From Acetobacteraceae bacterium (GTDB lineage Bacteria; Pseudomonadota; Alphaproteobacteria; Acetobacterales; Acetobacteraceae), in NCBI GenBank assembly GCA_947462945.1, contig CANHTE010000066.1:1-6912 (forward strand): a stretch of DNA of 6,912 bases, read 5' to 3'. The notes beneath the pieces were generated by a model that did not search any database, had not been told where the DNA came from, and saw nothing but the letters and a program-made list of their open reading frames with translations. Positions 1 through 5,572 of this stretch are shown here, in pieces (the stretch's first letter is position 1; each line of letters begins with the position of its first letter). The translations under genes were made by a program, and so were the position numbers.

Positions 1-782
1 CCCAGCGCGAAGGAGACGCCGAAGAGCACATAGGCCAGATAGGCAATGCCCAGGGCGGTCACGAGGGCCGCCAAAGAAAACAACTCCCGCGAGCGCAGCC
101 GCCCCACCCAGGACAGCGCCCAGGGCAGAACGCGCGCACCCACGACCAGCATCAGCGCCACAAATACCGCAACCTTGCCAAGGGTGATCAACAGGGTCAG
201 CGCCACGCCCTCCGCCCCACCCAGGCCGATCATCAGCCCGGCGGCGGGTCGTTCCTGGGTGACGGCGGCCAAAACCGGGACCAGCACCAAGGCCACCACC
301 ATCGCCATATCCTCGACCACCAGCCAGCCCACGGCGGTATGGCCCTGGGTGGTGGCCAATTCCCCGCGTTCGGTGAGGGCACGCAGCAATACAACGGTGG
401 AAGCGACGGAGAGGGAGAAGCCGAAGATAATGCCGGCCGCGTCGCCCCAACCCAGCAGTCGCGCCAGCCCCCAACCAAGTGCGGTGGCACAAGCCATCTG
501 CAACAAGGCGCCCGGCACGGCGACACCCCGCGCATCGGCCAGCTCGCGTGGGGAGAAATGCAGCCCAACCCCGAACATCAGCAGAATCACGCCAATCTCG
601 GCCAATTGCTGCGCCACTTGCAGGTCACCCACGAAACCGGGCGTATGTGGGCCGATCAGCATGCCGGCCACCAGATAGCCCACGATGGTGGGCAACCGCA
701 GGGCCCGCGCCGCAAGGCCCAGGAACAGCGCAAAGGTCAGCCCCAGCGCGATGGTGGCGATCAGGCCGGTTTCATGCGGCAT
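1..782 (-). CDS. ybaL: YbaL/KefB-type monovalent cation:proton antiporter, N-terminal part (runs off the left edge)
   Basis: This is the first 260 codons of an inner-membrane CPA2-family transporter, which exchanges K+ or Na+ for protons. The visible part is a run of hydrophobic helices. Family motifs can be read at residues 30-50 (LPTIVGYLVAGMLIGPHTPG), 61-76 (AEIGVILLMFGVGLHF), 125-135 (SVASTVVLLRA) and 152-160 (GWLVVEDMA). The acidic pair E157-D158 falls in the conserved membrane segment of CPA2 exchangers. The N-terminus and these motifs resemble E. coli YbaL more than KefB or KefC. A cytoplasmic TrkA-N/RCK domain is usual in this family but would lie outside the window. The ATG is 13 bases after the carboxypeptidase stop, so the gene is probably the third of a surf1-carboxypeptidase-antiporter operon. 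No clear Shine-Dalgarno sequence is seen, which would fit translational coupling. The family is secure. The ion specificity and the exact subfamily are inferred. Confidence 0.88.
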   Translation of the reverse strand, partial: MPHETGLIATIALGLTFALFLGLAARALRLPTIVGYLVAGMLIGPHTPGFVGDLQVAQQLAEIGVILLMFGVGLHFSPRELADARGVAVPGALLQMACATALGWGLARLLGWGDAAGIIFGFSLSVASTVVLLRALTERGELATTQGHTAVGWLVVEDMAMVVALVLVPVLAAVTQERPAAGLMIGLGGAEGVALTLLITLGKVAVFVALMLVVGARVLPWALSWVGRLRSRELFSLAALVTALGIAYLAYVLFGVSFAL

Positions 783-795
783 CGTCAGCGCGTCA

Positions 796-2316
796 TCATC
801 TGGAGGCCGCGGCCGAGCGGTCCTGGCCGTCCTCATCCAGGTAGCGCGCCCGCAGATGCGCCTGGAAATCGGAGGGATCAAGCGGCTTTCCCGTTGCCGC
901 GCGAAGAAGGTCCTGGAAGCCGAGCCTGGCGCCATGGCCATGCACATGGGTCCGCAACCACGCCACCAGCGGGGTCAAATTGCCCTGGGCCAGGGCGGCG
1001 TCGAGACCGGGCGTTGCCGCCCGCGCCGCCTTCATCATCTGCGCGGCCGCCATGGCCCCCAGCGTGTAGCTCGGGAAATAGCCAAAGCCGCCATCATGCC
1101 AGTGGATATCCTGCAGGCAGCCACGCGCGTCATCGGGCGGTGTGATGCCCAGCAGGTCCCGCAGGCCCTCCGCCCAGGCGCCCGGAAGCTCCGCCACGGC
1201 AAGCTCGCCCGCGATCATGGCGCGTTCCAGGCGAAAACGCAGGATGACATGGGCGGGATAGGTCAGCTCATCCGCATCCACGCGGATGAAGCCGCGCGCC
1301 ACACGGCGCCAGAGGCGGCTGAGATTGCCGGGGGCATAGGCTGCCGCATCCCCGCCAAAACTGCGTTCCAGCATCGGGCCAAGGAAAGCGAGAAACCCAT
1401 CACTGCGGCAGGCCTGCATCTCGATGATGAGGCTTTGCGATTCATGGGCCGCCATGCCGGCGGATTCCCCCACCGGCTGGCGTGCATATTCCGCCGGAAG
1501 CCCGCGCTCATACAGGGCGTGGCCCGTCTCATGCAGCACGCCGAGCAACGCCTTGGCCGGGTCCTTCTCGCTGTAGAAGGTGGTGATGCGCACATCCGTG
1601 GTGGTGCCGCCGCAAAAGGGATGCACGCTTTCATCCAGCCGCGAATGCTCGGCCTCCAGGCCCAGCCGGAGGGAGAGGTCACGGCACAATGCCCTTTGCC
1701 GTTCCGCGGGAAAGGGGCCCCGCAGCGGAAGGGGCGGGCCGCGCCGCGCCTGGATCTCCTCGGCGCGCGGCAAGGCATCACGGAGAAATGCCTCATAGGC
1801 GTTGAAGACCGGCTCCACCTCGGCCGCCGTGACGCCCCGCTGATAGCCATCCATCAACGCATCATAGGGCGTCAGGCCGGTGGCGGCGGAAAGCGCCTGC
1901 GCGGTTTCGCGCTGCAGGCGCAGAACCTCCTCCAGATACGGGCGGACCTGTGCGAAATCGGAATGGGCCTTGGCGTCACGCCAGATTTTTTCGCAGGCGG
2001 AATTGGCGCGGGCCACGGCCTCGACCAAGGCGGTGGGCAGGGCGGTCGCGCGGAGGTGGGCGCGGCGCATCAGCGCCAGATTGGCGTCTTCCCAGGCCGA
2101 TTGCGTGGAAGCGGCCTGCAAATCCGCCGCCATATCCGGGGCGATCATCATGTCATGCGCCAGGCCCGCCAGGGTGGCCAGCTGCTCGCCACGGGCGGCG
2201 CCGCCCCCCTTCGGCATCATGGTGCTCGCATCCCAATGAAGGATGGCGGCGGCCTCACCCAAGGCACCGAGGCGGGCCAGGCGTTGTGTCAGGCGGGCAT
2301 AGGCGGCGTGGCTCAT
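796..2316 (-). CDS. M32-family metallocarboxypeptidase (carboxypeptidase Taq type)
   Basis: This 506-residue protein has the usual length for peptidase family M32, cytosolic zinc or cobalt carboxypeptidases that release C-terminal residues from peptides. The zinc site is HETGH at residues 262-266, where two histidines bind metal and E263 is the catalytic base. The likely third ligand is E292 in HESQS (291-295). Other family hallmarks are HPF (232-234), DVRITT (241-246), DELTYPAHVILRFRLE (349-364) and GYFPSYTLG (412-420), so the active site looks intact. I chose the ATG at 2316 because it overlaps the surf1 stop as ATGA and gives MSHAAYARL, a normal M32 N-terminus. A 23-residue extension is open but lies entirely inside surf1. 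It is probably co-translated with surf1 and co-transcribed with the downstream antiporter gene. Its role is likely general peptide turnover, and the natural substrate cannot be read from sequence. Confidence 0.95.
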   Translation of the reverse strand: MSHAAYARLTQRLARLGALGEAAAILHWDASTMMPKGGGAARGEQLATLAGLAHDMMIAPDMAADLQAASTQSAWEDANLALMRRAHLRATALPTALVEAVARANSACEKIWRDAKAHSDFAQVRPYLEEVLRLQRETAQALSAATGLTPYDALMDGYQRGVTAAEVEPVFNAYEAFLRDALPRAEEIQARRGPPLPLRGPFPAERQRALCRDLSLRLGLEAEHSRLDESVHPFCGGTTTDVRITTFYSEKDPAKALLGVLHETGHALYERGLPAEYARQPVGESAGMAAHESQSLIIEMQACRSDGFLAFLGPMLERSFGGDAAAYAPGNLSRLWRRVARGFIRVDADELTYPAHVILRFRLERAMIAGELAVAELPGAWAEGLRDLLGITPPDDARGCLQDIHWHDGGFGYFPSYTLGAMAAAQMMKAARAATPGLDAALAQGNLTPLVAWLRTHVHGHGARLGFQDLLRAATGKPLDPSDFQAHLRARYLDEDGQDRSAAASR

Positions 2317-3041
2317 TTGTCTTGTATCCGTCGGCGGGCCCAGAGGAGGAAAATGGCGGTCCAGGCCAGGGCCAGGCCGAACCACGTCACCGCATAGCCC
2401 AGATGTGGATTATGCGGCGCGGGGAAGCTGTGGGCCGCATCCGGCAATGGCCCGCGCTGCGGCGGCGGTGCCGCGCCAAGGCCGGAAGGCGCCAGCGGCG
2501 GTGCCGGCACCACCACGACCAGCGCATAGGCCAGGGCATCGGCCGCGCCGAGCGCCTGGGAAATGGCGCGCGCGTCAAACTGGTAAAACCGGCGCCCGGC
2601 CGGATCATCCCGCGCGGCGAGCGGGCTGCGGCGATCTGAAAAGCGCGCATAACCGGTGATGCTCACCTCGCCTTCCGGCCGGTTCACCTGGCCGCCCTCC
2701 AGGGGCGCCCAACCGCGATCCACCAGCAAGGGGGATGACCCAGGGCGCTCCAGCACGGCGATGAGGTTGCCGCCCAAGGTGGTGCCGCGCACTTCCAGGC
2801 CGAGCATGGCCTCGGCGCCGGGCCGGAATCGCCCGGTGGCGCTGAGATGCGCGAAGGGCAAAGGCTGATCAGGGGCGGGGATGGGCGGCCTGGCCTGGGC
2901 CGCGGCCAATTCGGCCAGCACGCCCTGCTTCCAGGCCAGGCGTTGCAACTGCCAGCTTCCCAGGCCCAGCAGAAGGGCCAGGACCGGCAGGGCCAGGAAA
3001 CTCGGCAGGATCAGGCGCTGCCAGGGGGTGGAGGGGCTCAT
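2313..3041 (-). CDS. SURF1 family cytochrome c oxidase assembly protein
   Basis: SURF1 proteins sit in the inner membrane and help insert heme a into subunit I of aa3-type cytochrome c oxidase. This 242-residue protein has the full architecture. TM1 lies at about residues 10-28 and is followed by GSWQLQR (28-34), the family's conserved G-x-WQ-x-x-R signature. A periplasmic domain follows with VDRGW (107-111), then NPHLGYAVTWFGLA (211-224) leading into TM2 (about 215-236), then a short positive tail. H213 lies at the place of the conserved histidine before TM2. The stop overlaps the start of the M32 gene by four bases. No cox/cta genes are visible upstream, although surf1 often sits beside coxIII or ctaG in alphaproteobacteria. 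No well-spaced Shine-Dalgarno sequence precedes the ATG: a G5 run ends only one base before it. The family call is firm. Confidence 0.93.
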   Translation of the reverse strand: MSPSTPWQRLILPSFLALPVLALLLGLGSWQLQRLAWKQGVLAELAAAQARPPIPAPDQPLPFAHLSATGRFRPGAEAMLGLEVRGTTLGGNLIAVLERPGSSPLLVDRGWAPLEGGQVNRPEGEVSITGYARFSDRRSPLAARDDPAGRRFYQFDARAISQALGAADALAYALVVVVPAPPLAPSGLGAAPPPQRGPLPDAAHSFPAPHNPHLGYAVTWFGLALAWTAIFLLWARRRIQDK

Positions 3042-3061
3042 GCCCCCATCATGTGGCCCAT

Positions 3062-3111
3062 GGCACCGGAATTGTCAGGCGCCCAGACTTTGAGGCACCG
3101 GGATTGTGAGG
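3062..3111. repeat. Pair of 18-bp direct repeats between pmtA and surf1
   Basis: GGCACCGGAATTGTCAGG at 3062-3079 recurs as GGCACCGGGATTGTGAGG at 3094-3111. The copies match at 16 of 18 bases and are spaced 32 bases start to start, close to three helical turns. They fill most of the 71-base spacer between the pmtA stop and the surf1 start. Their place upstream of surf1 would suit an operator with two sites, or they could be the relic of a small duplication. Nothing in the sequence identifies a binding protein. Confidence 0.5.
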
Positions 3112-3112
3112 A

Positions 3113-3787
3113 TCAGTTCTTCACTTCGACCAGGGTGAAAAGCGCCAGCGGCGGGCAGGCTTCCATCCGCTCGATCTCGGCCTCGCCCTCACCCAGCAGG
3201 TCACTGAGCTTGAAATCCGGATGCCAGCCGAGGATGCGAGCCAGCGGCGCCGTGCTGCGCTCAAGCCACCAGCGGAAACCGTCATCGGCCGCGAAATGGT
3301 TCACAAAGAGCAGGTGGCCACCGGGGCGCACCACCCGGGACATCTCGGCGAAGAGCTTGCGGGCGTCCGGCACGACGGAGGCGGTGAACATGGCCACCGC
3401 GATATCGAAGCTGTCATCGGCGAAGGCGGTGTTTTCGGCGTCCATTTCCAGCAGGCCGTGGCTGGCGGTGATGCGCTCGGCCGCCACGCGCTCCTGGGCC
3501 TTCAGCAGCATCTCGCGCGAGAGATCAATGCCGACGACATCAAGATCCGGCCGGTAATGCGGCAGGGCCAGCCCGGTGCCGACGCCCACTTCCAGGATAC
3601 GGCGCCCGGCGGTCTGGGAAATGCGGTTGACGGCGGCCACGGCGCTGCGCCGGCCAAAGGCCGAAACGCCGCCGAAGACGAGGTCATAGACGCCTGCCCA
3701 GCGCCGATAGGCGTTGCGAACGGAGGCAGCATCAAGCGAAGCGCGGGGATGGGCGCGGTCGCCCTCCGAGAGGCCGAAGGTTGGAAT
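3113..3787 (-). CDS. pmtA: Phosphatidylethanolamine N-methyltransferase, Rhodobacter-type PmtA (start codon uncertain, possibly ATT)
   Basis: This class I SAM-dependent methyltransferase resembles PmtA, which methylates phosphatidylethanolamine up to phosphatidylcholine at the cytoplasmic membrane face. Numbering from the ATT at 3787 (224 residues), the N-terminal YRRWAGVYDLVFG (27-39) is typical of the family. SAM motif I is LEVGVGTG (65-72), the acidic strand end is VVGIDLS, and the post-I region has EMDAENTAFADDSFD. VVRPGGHLLFVNHF is the late Rossmann strand with the family's NHF. The first canonical start in frame is GTG at 3640, giving 175 residues, but this removes the conserved YRRWAGVYD block. 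Between the in-frame stop at 3818-3820 and 3640 there is no ATG, GTG or TTG. The ATT at 3785-3787 has AAGGG nine bases upstream and is the best candidate. A frameshift or sequencing error is the alternative. The function is well supported; the start is not. Confidence 0.82.
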   Translation of the reverse strand: MPTFGLSEGDRAHPRASLDAASVRNAYRRWAGVYDLVFGGVSAFGRRSAVAAVNRISQTAGRRILEVGVGTGLALPHYRPDLDVVGIDLSREMLLKAQERVAAERITASHGLLEMDAENTAFADDSFDIAVAMFTASVVPDARKLFAEMSRVVRPGGHLLFVNHFAADDGFRWWLERSTAPLARILGWHPDFKLSDLLGEGEAEIERMEACPPLALFTLVEVKN

Positions 3788-3858
3788 GTGAAAAATCCCT
3801 TGCGAACGGCTGAGGGGTTAGCGCGCTGCACCCGGGGGCGCAAGCGGGATTGTTGAAG
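3788..3858. other. Spacer between the EamA gene and pmtA
   Basis: These 71 bases separate the EamA stop from the proposed pmtA start. On the minus strand there is a short GC-rich dyad (TGCGCC/GGGTGCA) with no T-run after it, so it is not a convincing terminator. AAGGG near the left end of the spacer could serve as ribosome binding site for an ATT-initiated pmtA. No clear sigma-70 promoter was recognised, and the two genes may share a transcript. Confidence 0.35.
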
Positions 3859-4722
3859 TTACGTTTCGCTTCGGTGTCGGGCGCGTGGCGGAGTCAGGGT
3901 CAAAAGCCCGCCGGCGGCGATCACCACGGCCCCCAGCAGGGTGATGCCATCCGGCCAATCGCCAAAGACCAGGATGCCGGCCAGGCTCGCCCAGATGAGC
4001 TGCGTGTAGGAAAGGGGCGCCAGCAGGCTGGCCGGCGCGCGGGCATAGGCAAGGACCAGCAAGCCATGGCTCAAGGCGCCCAATATGCCGACCGCGATCA
4101 TCAATCCCCATTCGGTGGGCGCCGGCGGCAGGAACACCAGCGGCTGCACGAGGGAGGTCGCAAGGGAAGCGGCAAGCCCGGTGTGAAAGATGGTGACCCG
4201 GCTGTCATCCAAAGCGGCCAGGCGGCGGGTCAGGATCTGGTAGAAGGCGAACATGATGGCCGTGCCCAGCGGCAGGAGATAGGCCCAATGCAGCGGCGCC
4301 CCGGTCAGGAAGGGCGGGCGCAGCGCCACCAGCACGCCGAGGAAGCCGAGCGCCACGCCACACCAGCGCCGCAGACTGACGCGCTCCCGCAGGAGGAGGG
4401 CCGCCAGGGCGACGGTGATCAGCGGCGAGGCAAACCCCACCGCCGTCGCGTCAGCCAGGGGAATATGCGCGAGCGCCCCGGTGAAAAGCAGGCTGCACCC
4501 GGCCAGCAGCAGGGAGCGCAAGGCCTGCAATCCCGGCGCGCGGGAGCGCCAGGGAAAGCGGCCCATGCTGATCCGCAGCGCGATGGCGACTGTCAGAAAG
4601 GCAAAGAGAAACCGCGCCCAGATGATTTGCAGCACGGGGAAATCCGCCGCCATCACCTTCAGCAGGGTGTCCATGACCACAAAGAGCAGCAGGGCGGAGA
4701 TTTGCAGCAAAACGCCGGTCAT
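3859..4722 (-). CDS. EamA/DMT-superfamily transporter, ten transmembrane helices
   Basis: This 287-residue membrane protein of the drug/metabolite transporter superfamily has two tandem EamA repeats, at roughly residues 5-133 and 145-278. Each is predicted to hold about five helices. The first repeat carries IPLADATAVGFASPLITVAL followed by LLLRERVSLRRW, the usual EamA pattern of a helix ending in a short charged loop. The second has LAPLSYTQLIWASLAGILVFGDWPD, its counterpart. The length and the absence of extra domains are normal. The EamA family includes exporters of amino acids, metabolites or drugs and importers such as the rickettsial SAM carrier, so the substrate cannot be assigned. The ATG at 4722 is the natural start, with a weak A/G-rich ribosome site (AAGAAAG) upstream. 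pmtA follows 71 bases downstream. gcrA upstream is probably a separate unit. Confidence 0.9.
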   Translation of the reverse strand: MTGVLLQISALLLFVVMDTLLKVMAADFPVLQIIWARFLFAFLTVAIALRISMGRFPWRSRAPGLQALRSLLLAGCSLLFTGALAHIPLADATAVGFASPLITVALAALLLRERVSLRRWCGVALGFLGVLVALRPPFLTGAPLHWAYLLPLGTAIMFAFYQILTRRLAALDDSRVTIFHTGLAASLATSLVQPLVFLPPAPTEWGLMIAVGILGALSHGLLVLAYARAPASLLAPLSYTQLIWASLAGILVFGDWPDGITLLGAVVIAAGGLLTLTPPRARHRSET

Positions 4723-4733
4723 GGCGTGCTTTC

Positions 4734-4771
4734 TTGCCAGGATGCCTCAGCTTTTGCCGGAATGCCTCGGC
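4734..4771. repeat. Tandem direct repeat, 18 bp with 20-bp period, upstream of the EamA gene
   Basis: TTGCCAGGATGCCTCAGC (4734-4751) is followed at a 20-base period by TTGCCGGAATGCCTCGGC (4754-4771). The copies match at 15 of 18 bases. The pair begins 12 bases upstream of the EamA start codon. A spacing of about two helical turns would place both copies on one face of the DNA, as for a dimeric regulator, but this is inference. It could equally be a remnant of a dispersed short repeat. Confidence 0.5.
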
Positions 4772-4862
4772 CTTGAATCAAAGGGTTGCGTCCGTCGGCC
4801 GAGACCATCCCGAACCAGTGCCTTATGAAGCTCTGATCGGACCAAGGATGAAAGGCCTGAAT

Positions 4863-4893
4863 TGACAAATGACTCGAGCTTGATGCCCGAGCC
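4863..4893 (-). terminator. Candidate intrinsic terminator downstream of gcrA
   Basis: Read on the minus strand, CTCGGGC (4885-4891) pairs with GCTCGAG (4873-4879) around the five-base loop ATCAA. That makes a seven-pair stem with one G-U pair, extendable to nine pairs with a second wobble. The T-rich stretch ATTTGTC follows. The hairpin lies 42 bases after the gcrA stop and points the right way. The T-tract is interrupted, so the call is tentative. Confidence 0.4.
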
Positions 4894-4934
4894 ATCTGCA
4901 TTTCCGGTTTATCCGTGATTTAAGCCGCGCGATC

Positions 4935-5417
4935 TCAGGCGGCGTCTTCGCGGCGATCCTTCACGCGGACATAGGCCAGGGCCGCATGTTCGGCGCAATA
5001 GGGCTTCCCCCCCATGGCGGCACCAGTGCAAAACCGGAACGCCTTGGTGCCGGGCTCACCGATGGGCCAGCAGCAGGATTTGGCGCTGACGCGCGGAAAG
5101 GCGCGCACAATGGCGGCGGGCTTGGGGGCCAGGGCCGTGATGCTGGGCTGGAGGGCGGGCTTGGCCTCCTCGCGCCGGGGCATGATGGGCTGTGCCGCGC
5201 GCAGTGGCGGCAGCGTGGGCCGGCGCCCGGTCGGGACGGGGCGAGGCGCGGCCGGGTCCCGCCGGATGGGGCTGGGCCGTGCCGCCAGATCCAGGCGATG
5301 CGCCTTGCCGACCACGGCATTCTTGGAAATGCCCATGCGCCGGCCAATTTCGGCGGTTGAATGACCCTCGGCCCAAAAGGCGCGCAGGCGCTCGATAGCC
5401 TCTTCCGTCCAGTCCAT
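4935..5417 (-). CDS. gcrA: GcrA cell cycle regulator
   Basis: GcrA is an alphaproteobacterial transcription factor that binds the sigma-70 domain of RNA polymerase and activates promoters bearing GANTC sites methylated by CcrM. The 160-residue product begins with MDWTEEAIERLRAFWAEGHS, the near-invariant GcrA helix-turn-helix start, and continues through STAEIGRRMGISKNAVVGKAHRL (20-42). A Pro/Ala-rich linker (about 47-110) follows. The C-terminal sigma-interacting domain has CCWPIGEPG (115-123), FC (129-130) and PYCAEHAALAY (139-149). I chose the ATG at 5417 because it gives the family N-terminus and has GGGGGA nine bases upstream. The open frame extends 19 more codons, but those residues look unlike the family. 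The gene stands alone, 153 bases downstream of tonB, with its own likely promoter and a candidate terminator. The family call is firm. Confidence 0.96.
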   Translation of the reverse strand: MDWTEEAIERLRAFWAEGHSTAEIGRRMGISKNAVVGKAHRLDLAARPSPIRRDPAAPRPVPTGRRPTLPPLRAAQPIMPRREEAKPALQPSITALAPKPAAIVRAFPRVSAKSCCWPIGEPGTKAFRFCTGAAMGGKPYCAEHAALAYVRVKDRREDAA

Positions 5418-5426
5418 AGGATATGA

Positions 5427-5432
5427 TCCCCC
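5427..5432 (-). promoter_or_regulatory. Ribosome binding site of gcrA
   Basis: GGGGGA on the minus strand lies nine bases before the ATG at 5417. It supports that start over the ORF's upstream start codons. Confidence 0.6.
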
Positions 5433-5448
5433 GTGCCCGATACCATAT

Positions 5449-5478
5449 ACAGTAGCGAGAACCAGGGTTGACACACAA
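5449..5478 (-). promoter_or_regulatory. Candidate sigma-70 promoter of gcrA
   Basis: On the minus strand a -35-like TTGTGT (5473-5478) and a -10-like TACTGT (5449-5454) are separated by 18 bases. Transcription would begin about 25 bases before the gcrA start codon. Both hexamers are imperfect. A second -10-like TATGGT lies at 5442-5447 without a matching -35. Confidence 0.35.
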
Positions 5479-5493
5479 GCTCTGGATTGCCTC

Positions 5494-5572
5494 GATTCGC
5501 CAGAAACTTGTGGAAAACCTTTGCGGCCTGAGTTTCGGATTCAGAAACAGGTACTTGCGACTCAACAGAATC
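5494..5572. promoter_or_regulatory. Cluster of four GANTC (CcrM-type) methylation sites upstream of gcrA
   Basis: GANTC occurs at 5494-5498, 5538-5542, 5559-5563 and 5568-5572, four times in 79 bases, just upstream of the putative gcrA promoter. The last site touches the tonB stop codon. In alphaproteobacteria CcrM methylates this sequence, and GcrA acts at promoters that carry it. Methylation-dependent control of gcrA itself is therefore a reasonable inference. The sites themselves are directly seen. Confidence 0.6.
5509..5517 (-). promoter_or_regulatory. DnaA-box-like site upstream of gcrA
   Basis: TTTTCCACA on the minus strand differs from the DnaA box consensus TTATCCACA at one base. It lies about 30 bases upstream of the putative -35 of gcrA, among the GANTC sites. 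DnaA is known to activate gcrA in Caulobacter, which makes the placement suggestive. A single nine-base near-match is weak evidence alone. Confidence 0.3.

Larger units (their letters stand above)
4723..4934. other. Intergenic region between gcrA and the EamA gene
   Basis: These 212 bases are more AT-rich than their surroundings. They hold a hairpin that may end gcrA transcription (4863-4893), two near-identical 18-base direct repeats just upstream of the EamA gene (4734-4771), and two GANTC sites (4775-4779 and 4871-4875). A 60-codon frame on the minus strand (4719-4901) is open but has no family resemblance that I recognise and no clear ribosome site. I saw no tRNA or other RNA gene. Confidence 0.5.

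Noticed and set aside
685..2397. Long plus-strand open frame of 570 codons opposite the M32 carboxypeptidase gene
   Set aside because: It is fully antisense to a protein with intact family motifs, has no recognisable domain, and long antisense frames are expected in GC-rich codon-biased DNA.
3502..3843. Minus-strand frame of 113 codons overlapping the pmtA start region
   Set aside because: It runs out of frame across the SAM-binding motif of pmtA and has no family features. It could matter only if a frameshift joins it to pmtA, and its sequence does not resemble a PmtA N-terminus.
3850..4776. Plus-strand open frame of 308 codons opposite the EamA gene
   Set aside because: Its Gln/Gly/Arg-rich low-complexity product is the antisense shadow of hydrophobic transmembrane codons.
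4719..4901. 60-codon minus-strand frame between gcrA and the EamA gene
   Set aside because: It has no recognised family or clear ribosome site, and it spans the candidate terminator and the direct repeats. Its stop overlap with the EamA start may be chance.
5468..5473. Perfect TTGACA on the plus strand between gcrA and tonB
   Set aside because: No acceptable -10 hexamer lies 16-18 bases downstream, and no plus-strand gene follows it.
5418..5474. Upstream extension of gcrA by 19 codons
   Set aside because: The ATG at 5417 gives the near-invariant MDWTEE N-terminus with a good ribosome site, and the extension covers the putative -10 region.
5528..5550. Hairpin GTTTC/GAAAC with a GANTC site in its loop, after the tonB stop
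   Set aside because: The stem is only five pairs and there is no following T-run, so it is not a credible tonB terminator.
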